Shown here piece by piece: positions 31,718 to 42,665 of a stretch of 64,000 nucleotides of DNA. The stretch's first letter is position 1; each line of letters opens with the position of its first letter. The DNA comes from Rebecca billardiae RCC1528 (Eukaryota; Haptophyta): positions 682,001-746,000 of the forward strand of contig OZ251239.1 of NCBI GenBank assembly GCA_965240325.2, given 5' to 3'. The notes under the pieces are model-generated. The model saw only the letters and a program-made list of their open reading frames with translations. It searched no databases and was not told the DNA's origin. Position numbers and translations under genes: made by a program.

Positions 31718-34476
31718 ATGGCCGCGTCGTCGCTCCTGCGCTGCGCCGCGCTGGCGACCTCGTCGATCTCGACGCCCGCGCTGTACCGCGGCGCCTCCGC
31801 CGTCGGCCGCCGGTACGACAACGCGCGGCTCACGCCCGTCCCTGGCCGCGACGGCGAGCTCGAGCTGCAGCTCGACTTTTCCGAGGTCGAGCTGGACGGA
31901 TTCAAATCGAGCGCGCACCGCCGGCTGTACCGCGTGCGCGCGCGCGAGGGCGCGTGCGAGCCCGCGTGCGCGCACGACGTGCCGCTCGACCCGTCGATCC
32001 GCGTCGCCGTCGCCTCGCCCGACGGCCGCCGCCTGCTGCGCGTGCGCAAGGGCGGCGACGGCGCGGGCGCGGCCGGCGCGCCGCCCGCCGCAGACACGCT
32101 CGAGATATGGGAGGGCGGCGCGTGCGTGCGCCGCGCGAAGCTGGCGGGCAAGGCGGGCGCGGTGTACGCCGACGGCGTCTTCGGCGAGCCCTGCTTCTCC
32201 GCCGACGGCACCCGCGTCGCGCTGCTCGCCGAGCACCCGGTGCCGGCGTCGTTCAAATCCTTCTTTGCAAAACCGGACGAGCCGGCGGCGGCGACGGCGA
32301 AGGCGGCGAAGGCGGCGAAGGAGGGCGCGGCGGAGGACAAGTTCCGCCCGCGCCGCGACTTTGGCGAGCGGCTCGTCGGCAAGGTGCGCCCGGCGCTCAT
32401 CGTGCTCGACGTCGAGAGCGGTGCGCTGTGCGCGCTGAGCGCGGCCGAGCTTGGGCTGCCCGACGCGGGCGTTCACCCAGCGCACGTGCGCTTCGACGCG
32501 GGGGGCGACGGGGTGCTCTTCTGCGCGTACGACGTGCGCGGCTTCAAGCAAGGCCTCTCCGCCTGCCTCAACAGGCCGACCGCGCTGTGGCACGCGCGCG
32601 GGCTCGGCGCGTGCCTCGAGGCCGCGCGCGCCGACGCGGCCGGCTCGCCCGCGGCCGCGAGCGCAGACGCGGACGCGGACGGCGGAGCAGAGGGTGCGGG
32701 CGCGGCCGCGCCGGCGCTTGAGTCGCGGCTGCTCACGCCGGGCTCGTTCCTCGCGCTCGGCCCCAAGCCGAGCGCCGACGGCCGCGCGCTGTACTGCGTG
32801 CACCACCCTGAGCGATTTGAAATGCACAGCACGTGCTTCGAGCTGGCAGCGCTGAGCCTGCCAGTGCCGGGGCGGCCGGGCGCGCCGCGGGCGGTGCTCC
32901 CGCTCGTGCGCGCGCGCCCGGCGGACGCGCGCGCGTTCGCCGGGCTGTACGGCTTCCACGACGACATGCTCAAGTTCGAGGTGATGCGAGCGCAGCCCGC
33001 CGCGGGCTCGGCGGCTGGCGGCGCGCCGCCGCCCGCCGCCGCCGGCTCGGCCGCGGACGTAACCGACGTAACCGACGTGCTGTGCGTGCAGACGATCGTG
33101 GGCGCCGAGGCGGCGGTGTTCATCGCGCGCGCCACGCCGCGCGCGGGAGAGGAGTGCACGCCGACGCGGCTGTGGCCCGCGGGCGTGGAGCGCCGGGGCT
33201 CCGTGTCCCTGCTCGCGGCGCACAGCAGCGGTGTGGCCGTCGTGCGGCACTCGGCGCTCGACGTGCCGCCCTCCGTGCACGTGGTCACCGGGCTGGGCTG
33301 CGCGGACAGCTCGGAGCACCGCTGGGCGCTCGTGAGCAACGGGGAGCAGGAGGCGCGCGCCGCGACCAGGCTCGACCCCGAGGCCTCTGCGGCGGTCGGT
33401 GCGATTTGCGACGCGCTGCGAGCGGCGCGCGTCAGCACCGTGCGCCTCCCGTCAACCGGCGCAGAGGCGACGCTGCTGCTGCCCGGAGCGGCCGCGGCAG
33501 AGGGCCCCCAGGGAGAAGCAGAGGGGGGCGAAGGGCCGAGCTCGGCCCGTGCGCCCCTGGTCGTGCACCTGCACGGCGGTGCGCGCGCTCGCGCCCTGCC
33601 TCGCTCGCCCGCGCGCGTGTGCGCGCGCCGCCCGCCGCCGGCGAGGGCGAGCGCGCTCACGCCACCCGTCCGCGCGATTATTCGCGCCCCCCCCCCGCTC
33701 TCGCGACTTTGTCCTCCCGCCGTGGCGCGCTCCACGCCGCGCCGCGCGCCCACGCAGGCCCGCACTCCGCCGCCCTCGACGCGTACGAGCCCAAGATCGC
33801 CATGCTGCTCGCGCGCGGCGTCGCGGCGCTCCTTCCCAACTACCGGGGCTCGCTCGGTTTCGGCGCAGAGTTTGTCGAGGCACTGCCCGGGCGTGTCGGC
33901 CGCGCGGACGTGGACGACTGCGCCGAGCTGACCGCGGCGGCGCTGCGCGAGCACGCGCGCGCGCTCGAGCCCAGCGCGGTGGGCGCGTTCGGCGGCTCGC
34001 ACGGCGGCTTCCTCGGCGCGTGGCTCGCGGGCCACGCGCGCCACCGCGCGCTCTTCTCGTGCGTCAGCCTGTGGAACCCCGTCACCAACCTCGTCTCGAT
34101 GCTCGGCGGCACCGAGATTCCGGAGTGGTGCCTGTGCGAGGGGCTCGGGCGCAAGTGGGCGGGCGGCGGCGCGGGCGGCGCGTGGCCGCTGAGCGGCGAG
34201 GACGTCGCCGCGCTCCACGCCGCCTCGCCGATGAGCGTGATCGGAAGCGTGCAGTGCGAGGCGCAGCTCGTGCTCGGCGGCTCGGACAAGCGCGTCCCGC
34301 CCACGCAGGGCCGCGAGTGGTGCGCGGCGCTCGAGGCGCGCGGCCACGCGGTCCAGCTGCACGAGTACCCGGACGACGGCCACTCGCTCGCCGGGCCGGA
34401 GGCGACTGCGCACGTGAGCGTTTCGATCGTGCGCTGGCTTGCAGAGCAGCTGGCGGGCGGATCGGGGGCCGCCTAG
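31718..34476 (+). CDS. APEH: Acylaminoacyl-peptidase (S9C prolyl-oligopeptidase family)
   Basis: Two exons, 31718-33578 and 33758-34476, joined in phase 1 to 859 residues; the splice recreates HLHGGPHSAAL, the oxyanion-loop motif of the family. The enzyme removes N-acylated residues from blocked peptides in the cytosol. The N-terminal two thirds is the beta-propeller (for example GKVRPALIVLDVESGAL). The C-terminal alpha/beta hydrolase carries NYRGSLGFG, the nucleophile in FGGSHGGFLGA (Ser701), PVTNLVSMLGGTEIPEW, the acid in GGSDKRVPP (Asp797) and the catalytic DDGHSL (His829). Human APEH is 732 residues; the extra length is Ala/Gly-rich propeller loops. The start is the ATG at 31718. The intron (179 bp) has a GTGCGCGC donor and a CAG acceptor. 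Confidence 0.92.
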
Positions 34477-35594
34477 GAACGGGCTGGCGCGGGGCGCTGA
34501 GCTCCCAGCAGTAGCGTATGATACCGGTACGCGCGCATTGTCCGAGGGCCGGCAGGGCCGCGGTCTAGTCGTGACGATATGCATGTTACCATGTATACTA
34601 CGTGTGCGGTCTCCGCGTGTAATGTCAGTGACTAGTGGGGTCAGAGCTCCGACCGTTACACTCCCGAGTGACACTACAATCTCCGTCCCGAAATCTCGAA
34701 ATATATGATGATTCAATATCTCCTCGGTTTGTATAACTCAAACTGTTGTCTGTTTGAGTCCGTTTCAGTTCGTTATTTATTAGGCTTAATTCCAGGGTGC
34801 TGTAGATCCGCCTGTGCCAATTTCAGACTATGCCGCCAAAATGTGATCTAGCAGACGGTGCGATTCTGGTGCAAATAGCGAGATCACCTTGGAGATCGTG
34901 TATCTCCCCTACTAATGCTACCGAGATCGCGTCGAGATTGAGGTCGCGTATATCTCCAGTATATGCTGTGCCATTTTTTCGCAAAACTTGTCAGCGTGAC
35001 CCCAGCTCATTTCAGGCGAATATTGACATCCCGAAGTTTGAGAGCCTCGATCATCTCAAGACGACAGGAAGTTGGATTTTGGGCCACGCACCCCCAGTGG
35101 GGCTCTGACCCCTCTATGTAATGTGCTGCGACAGCGCTGAGTCTCATGCAGTCTCGGCGCAGTGAGCAGATGATGTGATGCGCGGTCGCATCGATATCAT
35201 ATGCGCGCACCTATATGCTCGCCACATAAGTGATGATGCTGTGCGCTGTGATGACTCAGTAGACTGCTGCGCCTATATATATATACTACTTATATATTAC
35301 GACGACTGCTTTCTAATCGTCATAAGGCGGCGGTCTGCTGCTGTGGATTGTGACTGTGGCCGTGCATGCAGGAGTGAGTGACGACGCGACGTGACGATGC
35401 ACATGGCGCCTGCTCCATGGCGCTCTCGTCGCGGCCAGTCTTCGTCATGCTGACGACGCAGCAGTCAGCACGGCTAGCTCGCTAGTAGTAGCGGGAAGAC
35501 GTGATGACTCGTCAGAAGGTTTGCGGACGAAGAGCGACGCTCTCGGCGGCGGGTAGTTGTCGCGACTGTGTTGCGCGCCCAGGGCGCATCGTCC
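34477..35594. other. Convergent 3' spacer, AT-richer, possible small element
   Basis: It lies between the stop codons of APEH (+) and the helicase (-). The composition is clearly AT-richer than the coding regions. GGGGTCAGAGCTCC at 34637 and its imperfect reverse complement ending at 35112 (11 bases exact, 14 with one mismatch) could bound a 476-bp inverted-repeat element, but I see no convincing target duplication. No gene supported. Confidence 0.5.
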
Positions 35595-38576
35595 TCACGG
35601 CATGCGAGGAGACTGGAAAGAGCTGAGCGCAAGTTGCATCATCTTCTGCCCGGCATCGTCGTTTGCGCCACCCGCAGCGACGACGCTGCGAGCATCGGCC
35701 TTGGCGGCAGCGTTGTTGCTGTGGTTGCCAGCAGCAGCGCGCTTGCCCGTCGAGTGCTGAGCCACGCGGCGAAGATCACAGACCTCGGGGTCTAGCTGCC
35801 GCCGCGGCGGCTGCAGACGCGGCTGCGGCTGCTGCTGCGGCGGCGGCGGTGGCTGCGGTGTCTGTGGCTGCAGCTGGGGCTGTGGCTGCGACTGCGGCTG
35901 CGGCACCGGCACCGGCAGCGCCCGCGCCTGCGCCTGCGCTCGCCACGGCTGCTGTGGCTGCTGCATCGGCTGTGGTTGCGGCTGCGGCTGCGGCTGCTGC
36001 GTCTTCGGCTTCGGCTGCGGCATGGACTGCGTCGGCGGCAGCGGACGAGCCTGCGGCGGAGGCCGCTGCAGCTGGGCCTGCTGCAGCCGCAGCGGCGGCC
36101 GCTGCCACTCGTCGTCAGCGGGCTCGGACGCGCGCGGCGCGCGCACCTGCGCGGCGGCGCCCGCGCCCAAAGCATCATGCGCGGGGCCGGCTCGGGCCTT
36201 CTTGGCGGCTGGTGTCGCGAGCTCAGCGTCGCCTGCGGCACGGGGTGCGGAGGTGTTGGCGACGAGCGCCTCGGGGATGGCGCTGAGCAGCCGCGACGGC
36301 CTCTCGGCGCAGACGAACGTGAGCGACTTGCGCGCGCGCGTCATCGCGACGTAAGCGAGCCTCACCTCCTCGGCCGCATGCTGCCGCGCCTCGCGCTCGT
36401 CCGCGCCCGGCCGCGGCGGCAGCGGCATCACGCCCTCGTCGCAGTGGATGAGCACGACGTGGTCCCACTCGCGGCCCTTGGCGGCGTGGATGGTCGTGAC
36501 GAGCAGCTCGGAGATGCGCGCGTCGGCGCTCGAGCGCGCGGCGGCCGCAGCGGGCGGCGCGCCGCTGGGCGGGGCGAGCACGGCCTCGCCAGACGCCTCG
36601 GCCGCGCGCAGGTCGGCGACCAGCCGCTCGAGCGAGCGGCGTGCGCGCGTGTCCGCGCTCGGTGGCGCCACGAGGCGCTGCGCCTCGGTGGTGCGCGAAG
36701 GGTCGAAGTCGTCGTACTCGGCAGCCACGCGACGCATCCAATCGAGGGCGGGCGCGGACGCAGGCGCTGGCGACTCGGCGCCGCCGCCGGGCGCGGCACA
36801 GCCGCCAAACGGCTGCGGCGTGCTCAGCGCCTGGAGCGCGCTGACGCGGCCGCCATCCGCGCCGGCGCCGTGCTGCGCGCCGCCGGTGCGCTGGAGGTGG
36901 CTTTCAAAGTCGACGCGCGCGAGCAGCAGCTCGAGCACGTGGCTCGGCGGCTGGCCCGCGCAAGCGGCCTGCTCGAGCGCCCGGACTGCCTGCACGAGCT
37001 GCGTGAGCCCGCGCGCGGCCGCGCCGTTGAAGCTGAGCTTGGCGGTCGCGCCGCCGCCGGCCGCGCCTTGCAGCGTGGGGAAGCCGCGCGCGACGAGCGA
37101 CTCGCACATGCCGAAGAGCGAGCGCGGTCGGGGCGCGAGCGTTTTGCGGTCCACCTCGCACACCAGCTCGTGCGCTCGCTCGAGGTAGCCCACCGCCTTG
37201 GGGCCGATGCTGCGCGCGGGCACGTTGAGAATGCGGCGGAAGATTTCGTCATTGCGCATGTCGGTGGGGCCGAGCGCAAGCTCCAGGTAGTCGACGAGCG
37301 GGCGGAGCGCGTCGCGCTCGTGCACGTCGAAGCTCGCGCCGGTTGTTGGCAGCTGGTACTGCCGCTGCAGCTCGGCGCGCATCGCGTCCGCCGGGCGGTT
37401 CAGCCGGCAGAGCACCGCGATGTCGCCGAGCCGCGCGCCGCGCGCATGCAGCTCGCGCGTGTGCGCGGCGACGAGCGTGTACTCCTCGGCCTCGCTCTGC
37501 GCGCGCAGGATGCGCACGGCGGGCGCGGCCGCGGCGAGGCTCGGGCTCGGGCCGCACACGAAGCCGCTGCCGCCCGCGCCCGCGCCCTCGGGGAGCAGCT
37601 TGAGCACGGCATTCGCCGCATGCACGACCGCGGCCGGGCAGCGAAACGTGTCGCTCAGCTGCAGACGAACCGGCTGCCGCGGGTGCAGCGCGTGCTCGAG
37701 CGAGGCGAACGCGTCGAGCTCTGCGCCGCGCCACGAGTAGATCGACTGGTTCAGATCACCCACGGCGACGACCGAGCTCAGCGCAGGTAGCAGCGCGCGC
37801 ACGAGAGCGAGCTGCGCGGGGTTGACGTCTTGCAGCTCGTCGAGCAGCAGGTGGTACGCACCGGGCGGCTCGGCCGCGTCGAGGCAGCGGTCGAGCTCGG
37901 CGCGGACGTGGCCGTGGCCGACCTCCGCGAGCAGCTGCGTCGCGTCAAGCACGAGGTCGGCGAAGTCGCGCTGCCGCCCGCCCATCCGCCCGCGCTTGCG
38001 CAGCTCGTACTGCGCGGCGACGTCGAGCGCCCACTGCGTCGCGCGCACGCGAGGCGCGCCCGACTTGTGCATCTCAATGATGTGCACGAGCGACTTTAGC
38101 TCGTCGGGGCTGAGCCGCGGCCCCTGCGCGGCCGAGCCGCCGCCCGACCGTGGCACGGACGCCGCGACCTCGGCCACGAACTCGTGCAGCTCGCGGCCGG
38201 TTAGGAGGCTGGACGAGAAGTTCCGTTCGAGCCGGCCCGAGCGCGAGAGCAGTCGGGCACCGAGCGCGTGAAAGGTGAAGACGTGGCACGCCATGGCGAT
38301 CTCGCGCCCGACAAGCTGCTCGAGCCGGCGCTCGAGGTCCTTGCGCGCCTTCACCGAGAACGTGAGCATGACGATCCCGTACGGCTGCGCGCGCTGCGCC
38401 TCGATCAGCCAGCGCACGCGCGCGCAGAGAGTCGTCGACTTGCCCGCGCCGGGGCACGCGGAGACGAAGATGTGCTGTGCGCGGCTGAGGACCACGTTCT
38501 GCTGCGCGATCGTGAGGCTGACGGGCGCGAGCGGCGCCGGCATAGTGGTCATCGCGCTCGCGGTCTGCTGCTGCAT
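35595..38576 (-). CDS. UvrD/Rep-type (SF1A) DNA helicase with Gln/Pro-rich tail
   Basis: A single-exon 993-residue protein from the ATG at 38576; the frame runs further upstream without an ATG. All SF1A motifs are present in order: Q-motif region LTIAQQNVVL; motif I PGAGKST (43-48); Ia LTFSVKARKDLERRL; II LLDELQDVNPAQ (about 244-255; the family usually has DEFQD or DEYQD); III AVGDLNQSIYSWRG; IV SDTFRCP; V TTIHAAKGREWDHVVL; VI RLAYVAMTRARKSL. This is a 3'-5' translocase related to UvrD, PcrA and Srs2, expected in DNA repair or control of recombination; in an alga it could act in the nucleus or an organelle, and I see no clear targeting peptide. After about residue 800 comes a long Gln/Pro repeat (PQPQPQPQPM...) from CAG/CTG-rich DNA. 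The tail is likely disordered. Confidence 0.92.
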   Translation of the reverse strand: MQQQTASAMTTMPAPLAPVSLTIAQQNVVLSRAQHIFVSACPGAGKSTTLCARVRWLIEAQRAQPYGIVMLTFSVKARKDLERRLEQLVGREIAMACHVFTFHALGARLLSRSGRLERNFSSSLLTGRELHEFVAEVAASVPRSGGGSAAQGPRLSPDELKSLVHIIEMHKSGAPRVRATQWALDVAAQYELRKRGRMGGRQRDFADLVLDATQLLAEVGHGHVRAELDRCLDAAEPPGAYHLLLDELQDVNPAQLALVRALLPALSSVVAVGDLNQSIYSWRGAELDAFASLEHALHPRQPVRLQLSDTFRCPAAVVHAANAVLKLLPEGAGAGGSGFVCGPSPSLAAAAPAVRILRAQSEAEEYTLVAAHTRELHARGARLGDIAVLCRLNRPADAMRAELQRQYQLPTTGASFDVHERDALRPLVDYLELALGPTDMRNDEIFRRILNVPARSIGPKAVGYLERAHELVCEVDRKTLAPRPRSLFGMCESLVARGFPTLQGAAGGGATAKLSFNGAAARGLTQLVQAVRALEQAACAGQPPSHVLELLLARVDFESHLQRTGGAQHGAGADGGRVSALQALSTPQPFGGCAAPGGGAESPAPASAPALDWMRRVAAEYDDFDPSRTTEAQRLVAPPSADTRARRSLERLVADLRAAEASGEAVLAPPSGAPPAAAAARSSADARISELLVTTIHAAKGREWDHVVLIHCDEGVMPLPPRPGADEREARQHAAEEVRLAYVAMTRARKSLTFVCAERPSRLLSAIPEALVANTSAPRAAGDAELATPAAKKARAGPAHDALGAGAAAQVRAPRASEPADDEWQRPPLRLQQAQLQRPPPQARPLPPTQSMPQPKPKTQQPQPQPQPQPMQQPQQPWRAQAQARALPVPVPQPQSQPQPQLQPQTPQPPPPPQQQPQPRLQPPRRQLDPEVCDLRRVAQHSTGKRAAAGNHSNNAAAKADARSVVAAGGANDDAGQKMMQLALSSFQSPRMP

Positions 38577-38829
38577 GCACACCGCAGCAAACGTGAGGCG
38601 TCCGCCAGCGGCGCTCAAGCTCAGTAGCTCACCCGCGCGCGTCCGGTTGGGAAAAGCCCCGGACTCACTCAGCACCTAAATATAACGTTTATTATGGGCG
38701 ATCTCGGGAGTTTTCGGTCGAAAAGTTTGAGTGCCCGCCAAGTGATTTGGATCAGGGAGGTTGAGCTGGGCCGCTCGCAGCGGGCGGGCGCACGCGCGAA
38801 TCGAAGCGGGCGCGGTGGCCCCGGCGCGG
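38577..38829. promoter_or_regulatory. 253-bp divergent spacer, helicase / kinase
   Basis: It separates the start codons of the UvrD-like helicase (-) and the protein kinase (+). An AT-rich stretch at 38677-38696 (TAAATATAACGTTTATTATG) is the only TATA-like sequence near any of the divergent starts here. Shared promoter by position. Confidence 0.5.
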
Positions 38830-39313
38830 ATGACGACGGTGGCCGACGCCACCGCGAAGACGGGTCCGCTCCCTCCCGTGCGTGCGCCAGCCACCGCGAG
38901 CTTGATGCGCCGCTTGCCTCCGGCAGAGGCGCTGCGCACGCGGCAACACGAGCTGCAGAGCACGCCCGCAGTGGGTGCGCCGGCGATGGCGAAGAAGGTG
39001 CAGCCACGCGCACGGCCGCTCGCGCCGCTCGGATCGTCCACATCAATGTCCTCCATACCGCAGCGCCAGTCGCGCACGGGCTCGCCGACCAAGCTCGCCA
39101 CGCCAGCGGGCCCTGGGCACAAGGCGGCGGCCGCCGCCAAGCAGGCGGCCACACAGAGCGCGCCCGCATCCGTCGGCGCCTCGCGCGCGAGCTCTGGCGG
39201 CAAGGCCGTCGAGCGGCGCGAGAGCGCCAATGCGCGCCCCAAGGGCGCCGAGCGGCGCGACAGCGCCGACGAGCGGCCTAGGGGCGCCGAGCGGCGCGGC
39301 AGCGCCGACGAGC

Positions 39314-39350
<37 letters not shown>

Positions 39351-40476
39351 GGGCCGGAGCGCCAGCCCCGGGCTGCAGCTGGGCAAGGTGCTGGACGAGG
39401 GCGCGCACGCCAAGGTGTACGAGGCGACGTACGCGGGCCTCGGCGCGTGCGCGGCCAAGGTGATCCAGAAGCGCTCGCTCGCGCCCGCCGAGCTCGCGTG
39501 GGTGCGAGATGAGGTCGAGATACATAGGCGGCTGCAGCATCCACACATAGTGCGGCTGCACGCGGCGCTGGAGGGGCCGCGCACGTTCACGCTGGTGATG
39601 AGCCTGTGCGAGGGCGGCTCGCTGCGCCAGCTGATGGACGCGGTGCTCGGCGCGGGCCACTCGCTCGGCGAGCACGTCAGCAGGCTCTACTTCCGCCAGC
39701 TGATCGGAGCGCTCCACTACTGCCACAGGCATGGAGTCGTGCATAGGGATGTCAAGCTGGACAACCTGGCGTTCGCGGACGGGCGGCGCACGACCGTGAT
39801 GGTGCTCGACCTGGGGTACGCGGCGCAGAGCAACGAGCTGAGCGGCTTCGTCGGCTCCGCGCACTTCGCCGCGCCCGAGGTGCACAAGGCGCGGCTGCGC
39901 CCGAAGAGTTACTCATATGTGGGTACGCCCACGGACGTGTGGTCGGCCGGTGTCGTCCTGTTCTCGATGCTCGCGACTTCGCTGCCGTTCAACGGGGAGG
40001 AGGAATCGCCGAAGCTGCGCGAGAAGGTGCTGCGCGGCGCGTGGGACAAGCAGCCGAGCGGCTGCTCGGCCGAGGCCCTCGACCTGCTCAACGGCCTGCT
40101 CTGCGTCAACCCCGCGCGCCGGCTCACGCTCGACGACGTGTGTGAACACCCGTGGGTCCTCGGCGAGGATGGCGCGCCGTCGCCGTCGCCGCCGCTGAGC
40201 CCGGGCAGCACGGCGAGCGGCGCGCGTGCCGACGGCGGCGAGGCGGAGGCAGAGGGGCAGCCGCGCGCGGACGCGGCCGGCGGGGCCGACGGCGCGCCCA
40301 GCCAGCAGCGCGCGGCCCCGCGCGCGGACGCTCCGGCCGGCAGCCACCACGGCGGCGCGCGAGCCACGCCGGAGGCCGCGGCGCGCGCGGCGCCGCCGCC
40401 GAGCCCAACCGTGCCCGCGAGGCGACGACGAGCGAGCGTGATCCCGTGGCGCGGCTTCAACGACGTGGACGAGTGA
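38830..40476 (+). CDS. Ser/Thr protein kinase, CAMK/SnRK-like
   Basis: A single-exon 548-residue protein from the ATG at 38830. The N-terminal 180 residues are low complexity, with three copies of a 13-residue AERR[D/E/G]SA[D/N][E/A]R unit and a poly-Gly run (about 158-172). The kinase domain spans about 183-445: loop DEGAHAKVYEA, Lys210 in CAAKVIQK, Glu in DEVEIHRRLQHPHIV, HRDVKLDN (His305-Asp307), DLG (327-329) in place of DFG, APE at 348-350, and DVWSAGVVLFSML. The glycine loop has only one Gly of the usual three. All catalytic residues (Lys, Glu, HRD Asp, metal Asp) are kept, so activity is likely. The Ser/Pro-rich C-terminal tail lacks any known domain. Substrate unknown. Confidence 0.9.
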
Positions 40477-41003
40477 CGAGAGGCGGGGGCGGACGGTGGT
40501 GCGATGGCGGCACGCGCGTGCCAGCTGGCGCGGACGGGCGGCGCGCTCGACTCCGAGAGCTGCTCGCCGTCGCCGGCCCGCCGGTGGCGAGCGGCTGGCT
40601 GCGGCAGTCGCACGGGTGCTCACATGCGTCACAGCCAGCTTCGGGCAGACTTGAGCCCGCGGCCGACTCCGGATTCGGGTGCCGCGGCGGCTGGCAGGGC
40701 TGTCGAGCAGTCGCGGCCACGCGGGCGCACAGCTCACAACTAGGCCCTCGCCGTCGGCGTCGGCGACCCGTGTCCGTGACGCGACGGCGTCGCACGGCAC
40801 GGCAGGGTGGTCCAAGCACTCAAGCAGGCGGAAGTCCGGCCGAAGGCCAACTGAACTTGCCGGCGGAGCCGGCGCCGCTCTCAACTCTACGGATGAGCCC
40901 TACCCCTCAGTCAATGCAGTGCCAGTGAGCCAGTGCTCGACGGAGTCATCATCTCGACCGTAGCGGGCGTAGCCTAGCACAGCTCACTCACAAATTGATA
41001 TGC
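40477..41003. other. Intergenic, no gene seen
   Basis: GC-rich 3'-flanking sequence of the kinase followed by AT-richer leader sequence (40930-41003) before the first Cys-rich gene. No domain in any frame. Confidence 0.5.
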
Positions 41004-42665
41004 ATGACATTGGAGACAGTCATGCGCCTTCTGTGTCTTTCATTAATCCTAGCTGTTCTCAAGACTACAAGCTCGCTGTGCTCGCATGCATTTTCCGCCG
41101 CAATTTTGAGTGATCGATGGATGGTGGCGACCCTCGCCGAGCGGCCGCCGAGCCGGGTCGCCGCGCGGCTCACGCGCGGCTTGGGGATGGCCGTCGTCCT
41201 CCTGACGACGGCCATTCCCAAGCCGCAGCGCGTGGCGGCGCGGAAGCCAGGCCTAATACACAGGCAGATCGAGGTCCGGTGGCGCCCCGGCGCGCGCCTG
41301 TCGGCGCTCGGCGACGACGCAGTCGTGCACGTCCTGGACAGCTGCCAGCAGGCGAGCGCGTTTGCGGCGTCGCTGCCCACGCCCGCGAGCGGCGCGGAGG
41401 CGTGGGCGCCCTGGCGTGAGTACGTGCGCACGCTCTACGGCGCGCACGCCGTCGGCCGCGTCAACGTCTCTCGCTTCTCTGTGTTCCACTCGCTGGTTGT
41501 GCGGCGGAGCAACGAGACGTTGCGCGACGGCGTGGACGGGAGGCCTGCGCTGGTGTGCGCGCACGGCCGGCTGTTCTTCTCGAACGCGCCGCACATCTCG
41601 TCCAACCCAATCCGTTTCTCGGCGCTCATGCACCCGATCCGGCCGGGCGGCCGCTGGACGAAGAAGCTCCCAATGTGGGAACGCGTCGCGCTGCTGCCGC
41701 CGAGCGGCGAGCGCGTCGAAGTTCTCCACGAGTGGCCTCGGGTGTTCCCGGAGGGGATGGGGTACGGCTGCTGGGCGTACGCGGTGCGCGGCTCGGGCGT
41801 GCACCTCGGCCTCGGCCGCACCGCCGCCATGTCGCGCGCCGCCGCCATCGAGCGGTTCTGCCGCGCGGCGGCAGACGTCGACGCGACGACGGGCATGCCT
41901 GTCAACGTCACGCGGACACGCTCGCTGCACCCCGGGCACCTGAAGCACTTCTGCGCGTGGGTGCCGCCCGCGTCGCAGCTGGGCACGGTGCCCGCGCTCT
42001 CGCTCGGCGAGTGCGAGACCACGCGCTCGAGCGAGGCCTTCCTCAACGCGTCCGCGTCGTGCCGCGCGCGCCCCGGCGCCGCAGAGAAGCTCGCCCGCCT
42101 GCGCGGCGCCGCCGACGGCCGGGTCTTCTGCGTGCCGGCGAAGGACGGGCTGATCGCCATCGGCGCTCGCGCGGCGGGGCTGGACAGCGTGCAGCTCTCG
42201 TCGGTGGTCGGGAGGGCGGTGGTGGAGATCGTGCTCACGCACGACGCGTGCATCTTCGCGCAGGCGCCGCTGAAGGCGTGCCTGCCCACTGCAGCACTGG
42301 GCGTGCTCGGAGGGTACAGCGGCGCGCACACGCCGTGCACGTGCGAGGCCGAGCAGAGCGAGCGCGCGCGCGCCGCGGCGCGGGCGCCCCCTCGGCACGC
42401 GCGCGAGGCCACCGCCTCGCGCTCCGTGATGCCGCACCTGCGCGCGCCTGCCGACGACGTGCGCAACAGCAGCACAGAACAGCCGACTGCTGTCACACTC
42501 ACCGGCGCGGGCGCGGCGCTCAAGCAGGCTGCGCTCCGCTTGAGCGGCTTGAGGCCGCGCGACGCTGCCGCGAGGCGTGCTCTGGTGCTGCGCGAAGCAA
42601 TGCACTGCGCGGTCGACCAGTCGTCCGATGCAGACACTACCGCCGCTCACTCGTCGTCGTCGTAG
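41004..42665 (+). CDS. Uncharacterised Cys-rich, probably secreted protein (paralogue 1)
   Basis: I do not recognise a named family. It is 553 residues from the ATG at 41004; an ATG at 41022 starts MRLLCLSLILAVLKTTSSLC, a good signal peptide, and may be the true start. The core (about 150-460) shares ordered blocks with the next gene: LPPSGERVEVL...FPEGMGYGCWAY, GSGVHLGLGRTA, AAIERFCRAA, then GLDSVQLSS, a LTHDACI-like Cys and a Cys-Leu-Pro...PCTCEAE end. Conserved Cys and the GxGxxxxxGRT motif suggest a disulphide-stabilised extracellular or luminal domain. NxT/NxS sites are present. The C-terminal 90 residues are low complexity. It is followed in the same orientation by its paralogue, with 440 bp between stop and next start. 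Function unknown. Confidence 0.65.
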   Translation: MTLETVMRLLCLSLILAVLKTTSSLCSHAFSAAILSDRWMVATLAERPPSRVAARLTRGLGMAVVLLTTAIPKPQRVAARKPGLIHRQIEVRWRPGARLSALGDDAVVHVLDSCQQASAFAASLPTPASGAEAWAPWREYVRTLYGAHAVGRVNVSRFSVFHSLVVRRSNETLRDGVDGRPALVCAHGRLFFSNAPHISSNPIRFSALMHPIRPGGRWTKKLPMWERVALLPPSGERVEVLHEWPRVFPEGMGYGCWAYAVRGSGVHLGLGRTAAMSRAAAIERFCRAAADVDATTGMPVNVTRTRSLHPGHLKHFCAWVPPASQLGTVPALSLGECETTRSSEAFLNASASCRARPGAAEKLARLRGAADGRVFCVPAKDGLIAIGARAAGLDSVQLSSVVGRAVVEIVLTHDACIFAQAPLKACLPTAALGVLGGYSGAHTPCTCEAEQSERARAAARAPPRHAREATASRSVMPHLRAPADDVRNSSTEQPTAVTLTGAGAALKQAALRLSGLRPRDAAARRALVLREAMHCAVDQSSDADTTAAHSSSS

